A DNA stretch of 64,000 bases from NCBI GenBank assembly GCA_020633825.1, contig JACKCV010000001.1, positions 435,001-499,000 on the forward strand, in the 5' to 3' direction. The notes beneath the pieces are model-generated. The model was not told where the DNA came from. It worked only from the letters and a program-made list of their open reading frames with translations, and did not search any database. Below are positions 7,545 through 16,264 of this stretch, in pieces (the stretch's first letter is position 1; every line of letters starts with the position of its first letter). Origin of the DNA: Fibrobacteria bacterium. Its GTDB lineage: Bacteria > Fibrobacterota > Fibrobacteria > UBA5070. A program made the translations under genes and the position numbers.

Positions 7545-8315
7545 GTGAGCCTGCCGACGGCGCTGAACTACCTGACCATCTTTCGAATGCCTCGACAGAG
7601 GCGCTACGACCTCTCCCGGGCGGTCTACTGGTTCCCCGTGGTGGGCCTTTTCATCGGTGGCTGCCTGGCCCTTTCCTGGTGGTCCCTCATCCGGGTCGCC
7701 CCGATTCCCGTGGCCGCCCTGGTCGTGGTCATCGAATGGGTGTGGTTGACGGGAGGGATGCACCTGGACGGCCTGGCCAACACCTCGGAGGCCCTGCTTT
7801 CGTGGAGATCCCGGGCCAGCATGCATGCCATCCTCGCCAATCCCCACATCGGGGCCTTGGGAACCATCGCCCTGGTTTCCGTTCTTGCGAGCAAAGTCGT
7901 CACACTCCAGAATCTCGATCCCCAGAGGGCTCTGGTCGCCCTGTTCTTCGCTCCGGTGTTCGGTAGGTCCGCCCAACTTCTCGCCTCGGGACTCACCCCC
8001 TACGCCAAGGAAACCGGCGTGGCCGTCACCGCCTTCGGGTCGAAGAATCGCTTCCTGAAGGCGCTCGTCGCGATCCTCCCCTTGGGGCTGGCTTTCCAAT
8101 TGGGTTGGATCGATGGTGCTCTCGTGTTGCTCGGATGGCTTCTCCTCTTCGCCGTGCTCGTCCGCCGGATCCAGATCCTGCTGGGGGGCAACACCGGAGG
8201 CACTCTCGGGGCCTTGACGGAGATCAGCGAGGCTTGGGTCCTGGTGGCCGCCACCGTGGAGATCCCCAACATCCAATGGGAAGCCTTCGATCCGAGGACC
8301 ATCTGGCCGCTTTGA
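7545..8315 (+). CDS. cobS: Adenosylcobinamide-GDP ribazoletransferase (cobalamin synthase)
   Basis: CobS joins adenosylcobinamide-GDP and alpha-ribazole in the last steps of cobalamin synthesis, in the inner membrane. The 256 residues contain several hydrophobic helices and the family segment WLTGGMHLDGLANT. The usual acidic pattern DGLADTxD reads DGLANTSE here, with two acidic positions altered. GTG 7545 is preceded by CAGGAG. No other cobalamin genes and no cobalamin riboswitch are visible nearby, so it acts with genes elsewhere or in salvage. Confidence 0.85.
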   Translation: MSLPTALNYLTIFRMPRQRRYDLSRAVYWFPVVGLFIGGCLALSWWSLIRVAPIPVAALVVVIEWVWLTGGMHLDGLANTSEALLSWRSRASMHAILANPHIGALGTIALVSVLASKVVTLQNLDPQRALVALFFAPVFGRSAQLLASGLTPYAKETGVAVTAFGSKNRFLKALVAILPLGLAFQLGWIDGALVLLGWLLLFAVLVRRIQILLGGNTGGTLGALTEISEAWVLVAATVEIPNIQWEAFDPRTIWPL

Positions 8316-8321
8316 GGTCGC

Positions 8322-9002
8322 TCAGAGGCTCCAGTCGATGGGTTCCTGGCCATGCGACGATAGCCAGGCGTTGCAACGGCTGAACGGACGGCTCCCCAGG
8401 AACCCGCGGCTCGCGGACATCGGGGAAGGGTGCGCGGAGCTGATGACCCCATGGCGCGAAAGATCGACGGATTCCGTCTTCTGGCGCGCGAAGGATCCCC
8501 AAAGGATGAAGACCATGGGGGTTTCCCGCTCGGCCAACAGCTGGATGATGGCGTCGGTGAAACGCTCCCAGCCGCGTCCCTGGTGGCTGGCTGGCTCGTG
8601 GGCGCGGACGGTCAGGCAGGTGTTCAGGAGAAGGACGCCGCGCGCGGCCCAGGACTCGAGGCTGCCGTGGGAGGGCACGGGGATGCCCAGATCGGCCGCC
8701 AACTCCTTGTGGATGTTCCGAAGCGAGGGGGGCGGAGGGACTCCCGGCGGAACGGAGAAGCTGAGGCCGTGGGCCTGCCCGGGGCCGTGGTAGGGATCCT
8801 GTCCGAGGATGACGGCCCGAACCGATTCGAACGGGGTGGAATCGAGGGCGGCGAAGATCCTGGATCCGGGCGGATAGACGGTCGCGCCGCGGTCCCGCTC
8901 GGCCTGGAGGAAACGCTTCAGATCGAGGAACCAGGGGGAATCGAATTCGCTCCTCAGCCTGCTTTTCCAGCTTTCGTGCAGTTTGGGGTTCACTTCGGGC
9001 AT
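8322..9002 (-). CDS. ung: Uracil-DNA glycosylase, family 1
   Basis: It removes uracil from DNA as the first step of base-excision repair. The 226-residue protein has the water-activating motif GQDPYHGPGQAHG near residues 68-80, the PPSLRNI uracil/DNA loop, LLLNTCLTV and the C-terminal HPSP loop, all as in canonical Ung. The ATG at 9002 lies 5 nt after a TACCTTTT element; a GTG three codons later (8993) has a better-placed AGG and is an alternative. It converges on cobS with a 6-nt gap. Confidence 0.95.
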   Translation of the reverse strand: MPEVNPKLHESWKSRLRSEFDSPWFLDLKRFLQAERDRGATVYPPGSRIFAALDSTPFESVRAVILGQDPYHGPGQAHGLSFSVPPGVPPPPSLRNIHKELAADLGIPVPSHGSLESWAARGVLLLNTCLTVRAHEPASHQGRGWERFTDAIIQLLAERETPMVFILWGSFARQKTESVDLSRHGVISSAHPSPMSASRGFLGSRPFSRCNAWLSSHGQEPIDWSL

Positions 9003-9007
9003 CCTGC

Positions 9008-9015
9008 AAAAGGTA
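9008..9015 (-). promoter_or_regulatory. Putative TAnnTT promoter (ung)
   Basis: The minus strand reads TACCTTTT, 5 nt before the ATG of ung, one of several short-leader cases. Confidence 0.4.
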
Positions 9016-9063
9016 GCGGGCCGCCACGATCCCGGCCAGCGAGGGAAGGAAGCCGGTTCCACG

Positions 9064-9071
9064 CTACATTT
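9064..9071 (+). promoter_or_regulatory. Putative TAnnTTTG promoter (purEK)
   Basis: TACATTTG is a full match to TAnnTTTG and lies 23 nt upstream of the purE ATG, with the GGGAGG ribosome-binding site between them. Confidence 0.5.
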
Positions 9072-9094
9072 GCCTTCTTTCTAGGGAGGATTCG

Positions 9095-9652
9095 ATGGCG
9101 AAGGGTAAGGCTTTGGCTCCTGTGGTGGGCGTCGTGATGGGCTCGCGCAGCGATTGGGAAACCATGAAAGGGGCATGCGAGATCCTGGCTTCGTTCGACA
9201 TTCCCTACGAGGCCAAGGTGGTCAGCGCCCACCGGACTCCGGACCTCCTCGCCGAGTACGCCCGCACCGCGCGCTCCAGGGGGTTGCGATGCATCATCGC
9301 CGGTGCCGGTGGAGCGGCGCACCTACCCGGCATGCTGGCGGCTTTCGGTCCCGTACCGGTCCTGGGGGTCCCCGTGCAGAGCAAGGCCCTCTCCGGCGTG
9401 GACAGCCTCTACAGCATCGTCCAGATGCCCAAGGGCATTCCGGTCGCGACCTTCGCCATCGGGCCGGCGGGAGCCGCGAACGCGGCCTTGTTCGCAGCCG
9501 CCATCCTCGCTTCGGAGGATCCCCGGGTCCGCAAGGCGTTGGACGATTTCCGCTCCACCCAGACCCGGACGGTCCTCGAGGACGCCCCCTTGGAGCCGGA
9601 GTCCGGCCCGATCGCCAAGCGCCTCCCGGTTCGCAAGGGGAGGAAAGGCTGA
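9095..9652 (+). CDS. purE: N5-carboxyaminoimidazole ribonucleotide mutase (PurE class I)
   Basis: PurE converts N5-CAIR to CAIR in purine synthesis. The 185 residues include GSRSDW, SAHRTPDLL and GAGGAAHLPGM, the conserved active-site segments of class I PurE, plus a short basic C-terminal extension. A strong GGGAGG ribosome-binding site precedes the ATG. Its stop overlaps the purK start by one base, so the two are translationally coupled, as expected because PurK makes its substrate. Confidence 0.95.
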   Translation: MAKGKALAPVVGVVMGSRSDWETMKGACEILASFDIPYEAKVVSAHRTPDLLAEYARTARSRGLRCIIAGAGGAAHLPGMLAAFGPVPVLGVPVQSKALSGVDSLYSIVQMPKGIPVATFAIGPAGAANAALFAAAILASEDPRVRKALDDFRSTQTRTVLEDAPLEPESGPIAKRLPVRKGRKG

Positions 9653-10791
9653 TGCTTCCCCCCGGAGCCACGCTGGGGATCCTCGGAGGAGGGCAACTCG
9701 GGCGCTACATGGCGATCGTCGCCCAGCAGCGGGGTTTCCGGGTCGCGGTGCTCGACCCCGATCCGGACGCTCCCGCGCACCAGGTCGCCCACGAGCGTGT
9801 CATCGCCGCCTACGACGATCCGGCGGCCCTGGAGCGCCTGGCCCAATTGAGCCAGGCCGTGACCACGGAATTCGAGAATGTCCCCGCTTCCTCCCTGGCG
9901 CCCTTCCTGGACCGGAACATCCCCGTCCGGCCGGGAGCGAAGGCGTTGGCGACCTGCCAGGACCGCATCGCCGAGAAGACATTGGTCAATGCGGCGGGAA
10001 TCGAAACGGCTCCCTGGCACGCGGTGCATTCCGATCAGGATCTGGGCATGGCCCTCGCCGCCCTGGGTGGGGAGGGGATCCTGAAGACCTCCCGCTCCGG
10101 ATACGATGGCAAGGGGCAGGCGCGCGTGCGCAGCCTGGACGAAGCCAGGGCCGCCTTCGGTCGATTCGGATCGGTTCCCTGCGTCCTGGAAGGGGTCGTC
10201 CCCTTCGCCTTGGAGTGTTCGGTGCTCGTGGCGCGCGACGCCCATGGGCGCTCCCACACGCTGCCCGTGTGCGAGAACATCCATTCCCACCACATCCTCG
10301 ATGTCACGATTTGTCCGGCCAGGGTCTCCGAAGCCGCGGCCCGCGCGATGCGGTCCCGGTCGGCCCGGCTGGCGCAGGAACTCGAATACGTCGGGCACCT
10401 CGCCGTGGAATTCTTCGTACTTCCCGACCAGACGGTGGTGGTGAACGAGCTGGCCCCCCGGCCCCACAATTCCGGGCATCTGACCATCGACACCGCACTC
10501 CATTCGCAGTTCGAACAGCATGTCCGGTGCATCGCCGGGTGGAACTCCCTTCCCTACGAATTGCTGCACCCCGCGGCGGCGATGGCGAACCTTCTGGGGG
10601 ACCTCTGGGAGCACGGGGAGCCGCTCTGGGATCGCTTGGCCGAATTCCCCGAGGTCCGCTTGCATCTGTACGGCAAGCGGGCTCCGCGACCCGGACGGAA
10701 AATGGGACACCTCACCGCCTGGGCGGATTCGGTGGCCGAGGCGGAGCGTCGCGTCCGCGACGCCAGGGAGGCCCTGACGCGACCCGGATGA
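9652..10791 (+). CDS. purK: N5-carboxyaminoimidazole ribonucleotide synthase
   Basis: PurK is the ATP-grasp enzyme that carboxylates aminoimidazole ribonucleotide with bicarbonate. The 379-residue protein has the N-terminal GILGGGQLGRYM nucleotide fold, the ATP-grasp lysine region ILKTSRSGYDGKGQ, and the metal-binding VVNELAPRPHNSGH. ATG 9652 overlaps the purE stop (TGATG). No obvious terminator follows. Confidence 0.95.
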   Translation: MLPPGATLGILGGGQLGRYMAIVAQQRGFRVAVLDPDPDAPAHQVAHERVIAAYDDPAALERLAQLSQAVTTEFENVPASSLAPFLDRNIPVRPGAKALATCQDRIAEKTLVNAAGIETAPWHAVHSDQDLGMALAALGGEGILKTSRSGYDGKGQARVRSLDEARAAFGRFGSVPCVLEGVVPFALECSVLVARDAHGRSHTLPVCENIHSHHILDVTICPARVSEAAARAMRSRSARLAQELEYVGHLAVEFFVLPDQTVVVNELAPRPHNSGHLTIDTALHSQFEQHVRCIAGWNSLPYELLHPAAAMANLLGDLWEHGEPLWDRLAEFPEVRLHLYGKRAPRPGRKMGHLTAWADSVAEAERRVRDAREALTRPG

Positions 10792-10843
10792 GTTCCCCCC
10801 TCGTTCCTGTTCGGAATGGGCCGCGTGAAGCCCGTCTCTGCAC

Positions 10844-10851
10844 TAGCTTAG
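10844..10851 (+). promoter_or_regulatory. Putative TAnnTT promoter (secreted protein)
   Basis: TAGCTTAG lies 66 nt upstream of the ATG of the secreted-protein gene. This is a weaker example of the window-wide element. Confidence 0.3.
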
Positions 10852-10917
10852 GAGATCTCTCCCACGCCGCCGGCCCATCGAGCCGCGGCGGTCCACCCAC
10901 CTGAAGGAATCGCCACG

Positions 10918-11706
10918 ATGAGTCGCACTTTCGTCTTCGCCCTTGTGTGTTCGGCCTGCCTGGCCCCGGTGCATGCCCAGTTGGCTTGGCGCGCGGTTCC
11001 GCATGCCGAATTGGGATACGGATCCGACGGAGGGGGAATGAATGGCGATTGGACGGTCGGGGCAGGGATCCAGGCCGGCGCGGGATTCACCGGAACCCTC
11101 TACGTGCCCAAGGAGGATTCCATGGGTTGGGCACTCCAGACCAATATGGGGGTGCGCTCGCTGAGTGGTGATCTGGAGGGAACCATGAAGGTCCCCGATG
11201 GTGCGCGCAGTGGAGCCACCATGAGCCAGATGACAGGTTTCGCCCATTTCCGCACCGGCCCCTTCTATCGGTTCCTCGGCCTGTGGGGTGCCTCGGGAGG
11301 GCAGTTCGGGGTCGAGATGTCCACCACGGAAGGGGAAACGAACTGGTTCCGCGAGGATTATTCCCTCCTGTTCGCGGTGTTCTCCGAAGGCGGGACCGAT
11401 CCCTGGGCGAACCAAGGGGTCCGGTGTGGTGTGATGCTCGGAAGGCTGGGAGGGGATCAGGTCTGGTCCGGCCTGTACGACGGCAAGGTCACCGATTCCC
11501 TGGAATGGCTCCGCGAGGGGTTCGTCGGGGAGGGTTCCATTGAATACTGGCAAGGGCACCTCTGGGGGCAATTGGTCGGCTCCGCCAATTCCACCACCCT
11601 GCGGCACCGCTCCGAGGAGGGGAGCCGCGGCGAGGGGACCAATTGGAGCCTGGCCATCCGGTTGGGCTACCGATTCGCTTGGGGAGACCTCGGCTCCTTC
11701 CGCTGA
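10918..11706 (+). CDS. Secreted or outer-membrane protein of unknown function
   Basis: The 262-residue protein begins with a clear signal peptide (basic SR, hydrophobic core, cleavage after PVHAQ at about residue 20). The rest alternates short glycine- and aromatic-rich stretches and ends in Tyr-Arg-Phe-type strands, which suggests an outer-membrane beta barrel of about ten strands. I recognise no family. An AAGGA sequence precedes the ATG. It stands alone and converges on argB. Confidence 0.65.
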   Translation: MSRTFVFALVCSACLAPVHAQLAWRAVPHAELGYGSDGGGMNGDWTVGAGIQAGAGFTGTLYVPKEDSMGWALQTNMGVRSLSGDLEGTMKVPDGARSGATMSQMTGFAHFRTGPFYRFLGLWGASGGQFGVEMSTTEGETNWFREDYSLLFAVFSEGGTDPWANQGVRCGVMLGRLGGDQVWSGLYDGKVTDSLEWLREGFVGEGSIEYWQGHLWGQLVGSANSTTLRHRSEEGSRGEGTNWSLAIRLGYRFAWGDLGSFR

Positions 11707-11814
11707 CCTCCCCCCGACGAGATCGATCCGGGAGGAGAGGAAGGCCTCCTTCCCAGGGGAAAGAACGGGGACGCGCCCACAGGGGACAATCCGGGTCCCC
11801 CGGCCCTACGGCCC

Positions 11815-12600
11815 TCAGAGCGCCAGAAGCGTGCCGGAGGTGCCGGATAGGATTCCCTCCAGGGAGCCCGGTCCGGACCAGCCCGCCACGGACACGGAGG
11901 CCACTCCAGCGCGCAAGGTCTGGACGCAGCCGCGGAGCTTGGGAATCATGCCGCCTTTGGCGATCCCGCGAGCCACGAGGTCTTCCACGCCTTCCTCGTC
12001 GAGTCGCGGGATGCGAACCCCATCTTCGAGCACCCCTGGGACATCGGAGATGTAGACGAGGGCACGGGCTCGCAGACGCGACGCCAGGGCCGCGGCGGCA
12101 TCGTCGGCATTGACGTTCCAGGATTCTCCGTCGGGTCCGAGGCTGACCGGGGAGATCACCGGGAGGAAACCGCCCAACCAGAGGGAGTCCAGGAGGGTCG
12201 AATCGACTTCGGTGACGGAGCCGACCTGGCCCAGTTGCCCGTCTTCGCGCAACGGTGTCGCGCGCATCAGCCCCGCGTCCACCCCCGACACGCCGCAAGC
12301 GGAGGCACCCGCGGCGATCAGGAGTTTGACGAGCATCTTGTTCACCCGTCCGGAGAGGGTCATTTCCACCATGTCCATGGCGGTGGAGTCCGTGTACCGC
12401 AGGCCATCCACGAACCGAGGCTCCTGATCGAGCCATTTCAGGTTGCGATTGATGTCCTTCCCGCCCCCGTGCACGAGGGCGATTCGACTCCCGGAGCGGT
12501 GGAGACTGGCGAGATCCGCGGCAAGCTGCACCAACGAAGCGCGGTCCTCGGCCATCGAGCCCCCGATCTTGACGACGATCGGGGCCGGAGAAGCGTTCAT
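11815..12600 (-). CDS. argB: Acetylglutamate kinase
   Basis: ArgB phosphorylates N-acetylglutamate, the second step of arginine synthesis. The 261 residues show the amino-acid kinase fold: VVKIGGS at the start, VHGGGKDIN near 45, the NVNADDAAAALAS segment and ISDVPGV, with the C-terminal lysine region KGGMIPKL. The length matches the E. coli type that lacks the N-terminal extension of arginine-sensitive enzymes. The ATG overlaps the argC stop (ATGA), so the pair is translationally coupled. Confidence 0.95.
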   Translation of the reverse strand: MNASPAPIVVKIGGSMAEDRASLVQLAADLASLHRSGSRIALVHGGGKDINRNLKWLDQEPRFVDGLRYTDSTAMDMVEMTLSGRVNKMLVKLLIAAGASACGVSGVDAGLMRATPLREDGQLGQVGSVTEVDSTLLDSLWLGGFLPVISPVSLGPDGESWNVNADDAAAALASRLRARALVYISDVPGVLEDGVRIPRLDEEGVEDLVARGIAKGGMIPKLRGCVQTLRAGVASVSVAGWSGPGSLEGILSGTSGTLLAL

Positions 12601-13640
12601 GGTGCCAATCCGAGGGTTTCGGGATACCCGAAGAGGGCGTTCCAATTCTGGAGAGCTTGCCCGGAGGCGCCCTTCACGAGGTTGTCGATCACGGAAACGA
12701 CGACGACGATGTCCTGCTCCGGTTGCTCCGCCACTCCGATGTGGCACCGGTTGGAGTGGGCGACGTGCGAGGTGGAAGGCAGCCCGTCCTCCCCGGCGAG
12801 CACCTGCACGAAGGGCTCTCCGGCGAAGGTTTCGGCGAGGAGATCCCGGACTCGCGCACCGGTCCAGGAAGCTGCCAGCGGGATGTAGAGGGTGGAGAGG
12901 ATCCCCCGCTCCATGGGGACCAGATGGGGCGAGAAGACCAGGGGGACGCCTCCGGTCCGGGCCCGCCCCAGTTCCTGCAGCATTTCCCCGAGGTGCTGGT
13001 GCTTGCGTCCGACCTTGTAGGCGGAGAAACTCTCGTTGGTCTCGCAGAAAGCGGTCGCCAGCGAGGGCTTCCTTCCCGCGCCGGAAACGCCCGACTTCGA
13101 ATCGGCGATCACCAGGCCGGCTCCCAGGCCACCTGCCCGGGCGAGGGGAACCAGGGGGAGGAGAATGGAGGTGGGGTAGCAGCCGGGATTGGCCACCAGG
13201 GAGGCTCCTGCCAGGTCCTGTCGATGCAATTCGGGAATGCAGTACACCGCCTCCGAGAGCTTGGCTGGAAGGGGATGGGGCTTGCCGTACCAGCGAGGAT
13301 AGTCGGACGGGTCGCGGAGCCGGAAATCGGCGGAAAGGTCGATCACCTTCGCTCCGCCGGCCAGGAAGGCCGAACACGCCTCGGCAGAGGCGCCGTGGGG
13401 CAGGCAGGAAAACACCACATCGACGGAGGCGTCCTGGCAGTCGGCGGCGGTCCGCAGAGTCAGGTTTCGGATCTTGGTGCATCCGGACAAGCGGGGAAAA
13501 ACCTGCTGCAGGCGCATTCCGGCGCTCGCTTCGCTGGAGAGGAACACGAGTTCCGCCTCCGGATGACCTTCGAGGGCCAGGACGAGTTCCACGCCCGTAT
13601 ACCCCGTCGCTCCCAGGATCCCGATTCTTGCCATCTTCAT
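12597..13640 (-). CDS. argC: N-acetyl-gamma-glutamyl-phosphate reductase
   Basis: ArgC reduces N-acetylglutamyl phosphate in arginine synthesis. The 347-residue protein has the NADP-binding GATGYTGVELV, the DLSADFRL motif, the catalytic cysteine in VANPGCYPTS, and SGVSGAGR. Two nearby ATGs are possible (13640 and 13634); GGAGG precedes both, with slightly better spacing to the second. argB follows with an ATGA overlap. No argJ or argD is in this operon. Confidence 0.95.
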   Translation of the reverse strand: MKMARIGILGATGYTGVELVLALEGHPEAELVFLSSEASAGMRLQQVFPRLSGCTKIRNLTLRTAADCQDASVDVVFSCLPHGASAEACSAFLAGGAKVIDLSADFRLRDPSDYPRWYGKPHPLPAKLSEAVYCIPELHRQDLAGASLVANPGCYPTSILLPLVPLARAGGLGAGLVIADSKSGVSGAGRKPSLATAFCETNESFSAYKVGRKHQHLGEMLQELGRARTGGVPLVFSPHLVPMERGILSTLYIPLAASWTGARVRDLLAETFAGEPFVQVLAGEDGLPSTSHVAHSNRCHIGVAEQPEQDIVVVVSVIDNLVKGASGQALQNWNALFGYPETLGLAP

Positions 13641-13695
13641 GCACCTCCGGTCGCACGGTGGTCCTCGCACGGCGCGACGAATCCACCCTCGGACG

Positions 13696-13703
13696 CAAAG
13701 GTA
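13696..13703 (-). promoter_or_regulatory. Putative TAnnTTTG promoter (argCB)
   Basis: The minus strand reads TACCTTTG, a full consensus match, 55 nt upstream of the argC ATG. Confidence 0.5.
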
Positions 13704-13747
13704 CTTGGTACGCAACCCGAGGCGGTGTCCAACCCCTGCAATCGAAC

Positions 13748-13755
13748 TAACTTGG
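13748..13755 (+). promoter_or_regulatory. Putative TAnnTT promoter (DedA gene)
   Basis: TAACTTGG ends 8 nt before the GTG start of the DedA gene and faces the argC promoter across about 45 nt. Confidence 0.4.
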
Positions 13756-13763
13756 CTTTCATC

Positions 13764-14414
13764 GTGGAAACCTTGATTCTCGTCGTCCAATACATCCTTC
13801 ACGTCAACGTCCACCTTCGCGAATTGTTCCTGGAGCATGGCGCATGGTGGGTCTACGTGATCCTCTTCCTGGTGGTCTTCGCGGAAACCGGCCTGGTGGT
13901 CACCCCGTTCCTTCCGGGAGATTCCCTGCTGTTCGCGGCGGGGGCGCTGGCGGCTTCCACCGAGGGCGCGCTGCGGATGGATCTTCTGTTCGCCGTCCTG
14001 ATGGTCGCTCCGCTCCTGGGGGATCAGACCAATTACTGGACGGGGAGATTGCTGGGGGCGAAGATTCCCTTCACCGACGACGCCAGGTTCCTGAAGAAGA
14101 AGCACCTGGACTCGACCCAGGCCTTCTACGCGAAATTCGGCGGAGCGACGGTCATTCTCGCGCGGTTCGCCCCCATCGTTCGGACCTTCGCCCCCTTCGT
14201 GGCCGGATTGGGGCGCATGGACTGGTTCCGCTACACCTTGTTTTCGGCCTTGGGAGCCTTCCTGTGGGTCGGAATCTGCCTGGGGGCGGGGTACTTGTTC
14301 GGGAACATCCCCGTCGTCCAGAAGAATTTCTCGCTGGTGATCCTCGGGATCGTGGCCGTTTCTCTCATTCCCATGGCGTGGGCCGCCCTCCGGTCGCGCA
14401 CGAGTGCTTCGTAA
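13764..14414 (+). CDS. DedA family membrane protein
   Basis: DedA/VTT-domain proteins are inner-membrane proteins implicated in lipid (undecaprenyl phosphate or phospholipid) flipping. The 216 residues carry the hallmark FAETGLVVTPFLPGDSLLF with the functional glutamate, the GDQTNYWTGR segment and the re-entrant ARFAPIVRTFAPFVAG with conserved arginines. About five hydrophobic segments are present. GTG 13764 is the first good start after the promoter element; no Shine-Dalgarno sequence is visible. The SDR gene follows after 57 nt with its own possible promoter. Confidence 0.9.
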   Translation: METLILVVQYILHVNVHLRELFLEHGAWWVYVILFLVVFAETGLVVTPFLPGDSLLFAAGALAASTEGALRMDLLFAVLMVAPLLGDQTNYWTGRLLGAKIPFTDDARFLKKKHLDSTQAFYAKFGGATVILARFAPIVRTFAPFVAGLGRMDWFRYTLFSALGAFLWVGICLGAGYLFGNIPVVQKNFSLVILGIVAVSLIPMAWAALRSRTSAS

Positions 14415-14471
14415 AGAGCTAGACTTTCCGTTTCCGAAACGGGTTCTTCCAACGCGCAGGGAGCCAACCGA

Positions 14472-15386
14472 ATGTTCGACCTCATGGGCCGCACAATCCT
14501 GATCACTGGGGCGTCGTCCGGCATCGGCGAGGCCATGGCTCGTCTCTTCGCCCGGGAAGGGGGCCGCCTGCTTCTGTGCGCTCGCCGCACGGACCGACTG
14601 GAAGAGCTGGCCGCGGAGTTGCGGGCCGCCCACGAATGCGACATCCATGTCTTCCACCTCGACGTGGGGGACCGCGATCAGGTCAGCATGGCCTTCCGAG
14701 GTTTGCCGGACTCCTGGTCCTCCATCGACGTCCTGGTCAACAACGCCGGCCTCTCCCGGGGCATGGACCCGGTCCAGGAGGGCTCCCTCGACGATTGGGA
14801 CGAGATGATCCGGACCAACGTGTCGGGGCTCCTCTACGTCACCCGGCAGGTCCTGCCGGGGATGGTCCGGCGCGGACGTGGGGACATCCTGAACATCGTC
14901 TCCACGGCGGGACACGAAGCTTATCCCGGTGGGGCCGTCTATTGCGCGACCAAGCACGCCGTCGATGCCTTCACGCAGGGGCTTCGCAAGGATCTCGTGT
15001 CCACCCCGCTGCGAGTGATGGCCGTATCGCCGGGCATGACCGAGACGGAGTTTTCCCTCGTCCGATTCCACGGAGACCGGGAACAGGCCGATCGCGTCTA
15101 CAACGGGATGACGCCTCTGGCGGCCCGGGATGTCGCCGAAGCCGCCCTGTTCGCCCTCACCAGGCCCGCCCATGTCCAGGTGGGCGAGATCATCCTCTGG
15201 CCCACGAACCAGGCGGGCTCCACCCTCGTGGCCCGGGATTCCTCCAAGCCTCCGCATTCCTCCACCTTGCCGCCTCCGCACTCGGTCCCTCCCAACGAGT
15301 CCGCTTGGAGGGGGTTCTACGAGCTCAACGAAGAGGAGTCGGGGTTCCCCGGCTCCGAGCCCGGAACCAGTCCGCCCATCGTTTGA
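14472..15386 (+). CDS. Short-chain dehydrogenase/reductase with C-terminal extension
   Basis: A classical SDR: TGASSGIG near residues 12-19, NNAG near 92, a catalytic STAG serine and YCATK. The first 245 residues resemble YdfG-type 3-hydroxy acid dehydrogenases, which use NADP. Residues from about 250 to 304 form an unusual Pro/Ser-rich acidic tail absent from ordinary YdfG proteins (about 248 residues). The stop is the first in frame, so the tail is not an artefact of a missed stop. GGGAG precedes the ATG. The substrate is unknown. Confidence 0.85.
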   Translation: MFDLMGRTILITGASSGIGEAMARLFAREGGRLLLCARRTDRLEELAAELRAAHECDIHVFHLDVGDRDQVSMAFRGLPDSWSSIDVLVNNAGLSRGMDPVQEGSLDDWDEMIRTNVSGLLYVTRQVLPGMVRRGRGDILNIVSTAGHEAYPGGAVYCATKHAVDAFTQGLRKDLVSTPLRVMAVSPGMTETEFSLVRFHGDREQADRVYNGMTPLAARDVAEAALFALTRPAHVQVGEIILWPTNQAGSTLVARDSSKPPHSSTLPPPHSVPPNESAWRGFYELNEEESGFPGSEPGTSPPIV

Positions 15387-15544
15387 GAAGGAGGGGCGCG
15401 ATCCCCGCCTGCCCCTTGGACCTGGCCTGAGGAAGGCAAGACCCGGACCCCGGCGGAAGACCCGTCCCTGGTGCCTGGGATACGACCCGACGGAGACCCG
15501 TTACGGGGATCCCGTCAGAGGCGGAAGCGCCACGAAACCACCCA

Positions 15545-15561
15545 GCCGCACGGCGTGCGGC
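15545..15561 (-). terminator. Possible terminator hairpin of the DksA-like gene
   Basis: A perfect 7-bp GC stem with a 3-nt loop lies 10 nt after the DksA-like stop on the minus strand. Only a weak T run (GGTTTCG) follows it, so function as an intrinsic terminator is uncertain. Confidence 0.4.
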
Positions 15562-15571
15562 CGGAGATCGA

Positions 15572-15997
15572 TCAATCCTTGTCCTTGGACTTTTCGCTGT
15601 CGGCGTCTTGCTTGTGCCAGATGCACAGGGTGGCCGTCGGGACGGCTTCCAGGCGTTGCCGAGTGATCCAGGGGCTGTCGGGATTCTTGGCGTGCGCGGC
15701 CTTGCGGCACTTCTTGCACATCCCGAAGGTTCCTTCCTTGACGCGGTCGAGGGCCTCGTTCAAGTACAGGAGGTATCGGGATTCTCGCGAAGCCATGGCG
15801 AAGGCGTGCTCGCGGTCCATGGCGTCGGCCGCCTGGTCGGCGAGGTGGTAGGCGTAGCCGGAGAGATCCCCCGACTGTTCCAGCGGATTCTTTCCCACCG
15901 TGGAGGCCTCGAGGTTGCCGAGCTCCTGGAGGAGTTTCTCCTTCTTCTCGTTGAGGAGTTCCTCGAAGAACTTCAGATCCTTTTTGGTCAAGGCCAT
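15572..15997 (-). CDS. TraR/DksA-type zinc-finger protein
   Basis: The 141-residue protein has a coiled-coil-forming N-terminal half (FFEELLNEKKEKLLQEL), the helix with LDRVKEGTFG that leads into the zinc finger, and a C-terminal finger. The finger reads CKKC, then 28 residues, then CIWH, so the fourth ligand is His instead of the usual Cys. DksA proteins enter the secondary channel of RNA polymerase and mediate the stringent response; smaller relatives have various roles. ATG 15997 has GGAG at 8 nt, and a TATATT promoter element lies 38 nt upstream. The C-terminal tail is rich in Lys and Asp. Confidence 0.85.
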   Translation of the reverse strand: MALTKKDLKFFEELLNEKKEKLLQELGNLEASTVGKNPLEQSGDLSGYAYHLADQAADAMDREHAFAMASRESRYLLYLNEALDRVKEGTFGMCKKCRKAAHAKNPDSPWITRQRLEAVPTATLCIWHKQDADSEKSKDKD

Positions 15998-16035
15998 CGT
16001 CGTCGCTCCATTGGGCAATTACCGTGGGAAAGGCG

Positions 16036-16043
16036 GGAATATA
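16036..16043 (-). promoter_or_regulatory. Putative TAnnTT promoter (DksA-like gene)
   Basis: The minus strand reads TATATTCC, 38 nt upstream of the ATG of the DksA-like gene. Confidence 0.4.
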
Positions 16044-16264
16044 GTTCGATCCACGGCGTTGCGCCTCGCGTTTGCCCGACGCCCCCCATCGGGGGACCCT
16101 GGTGCCTCGGGTTCCGATTCTCCAGCCCCCCAGCATCCAGGATCGTCGGGGGCGGGTTTTCGCGGGGTTGCAGGAAAGGCGCAATCGCCAGGAGAATCGT
16201 CCCATGGCATCGTGGAAACGCTTTTGACGGGTCGGAGCGAAGGTTTTTTGCGATCCTTGACGGA

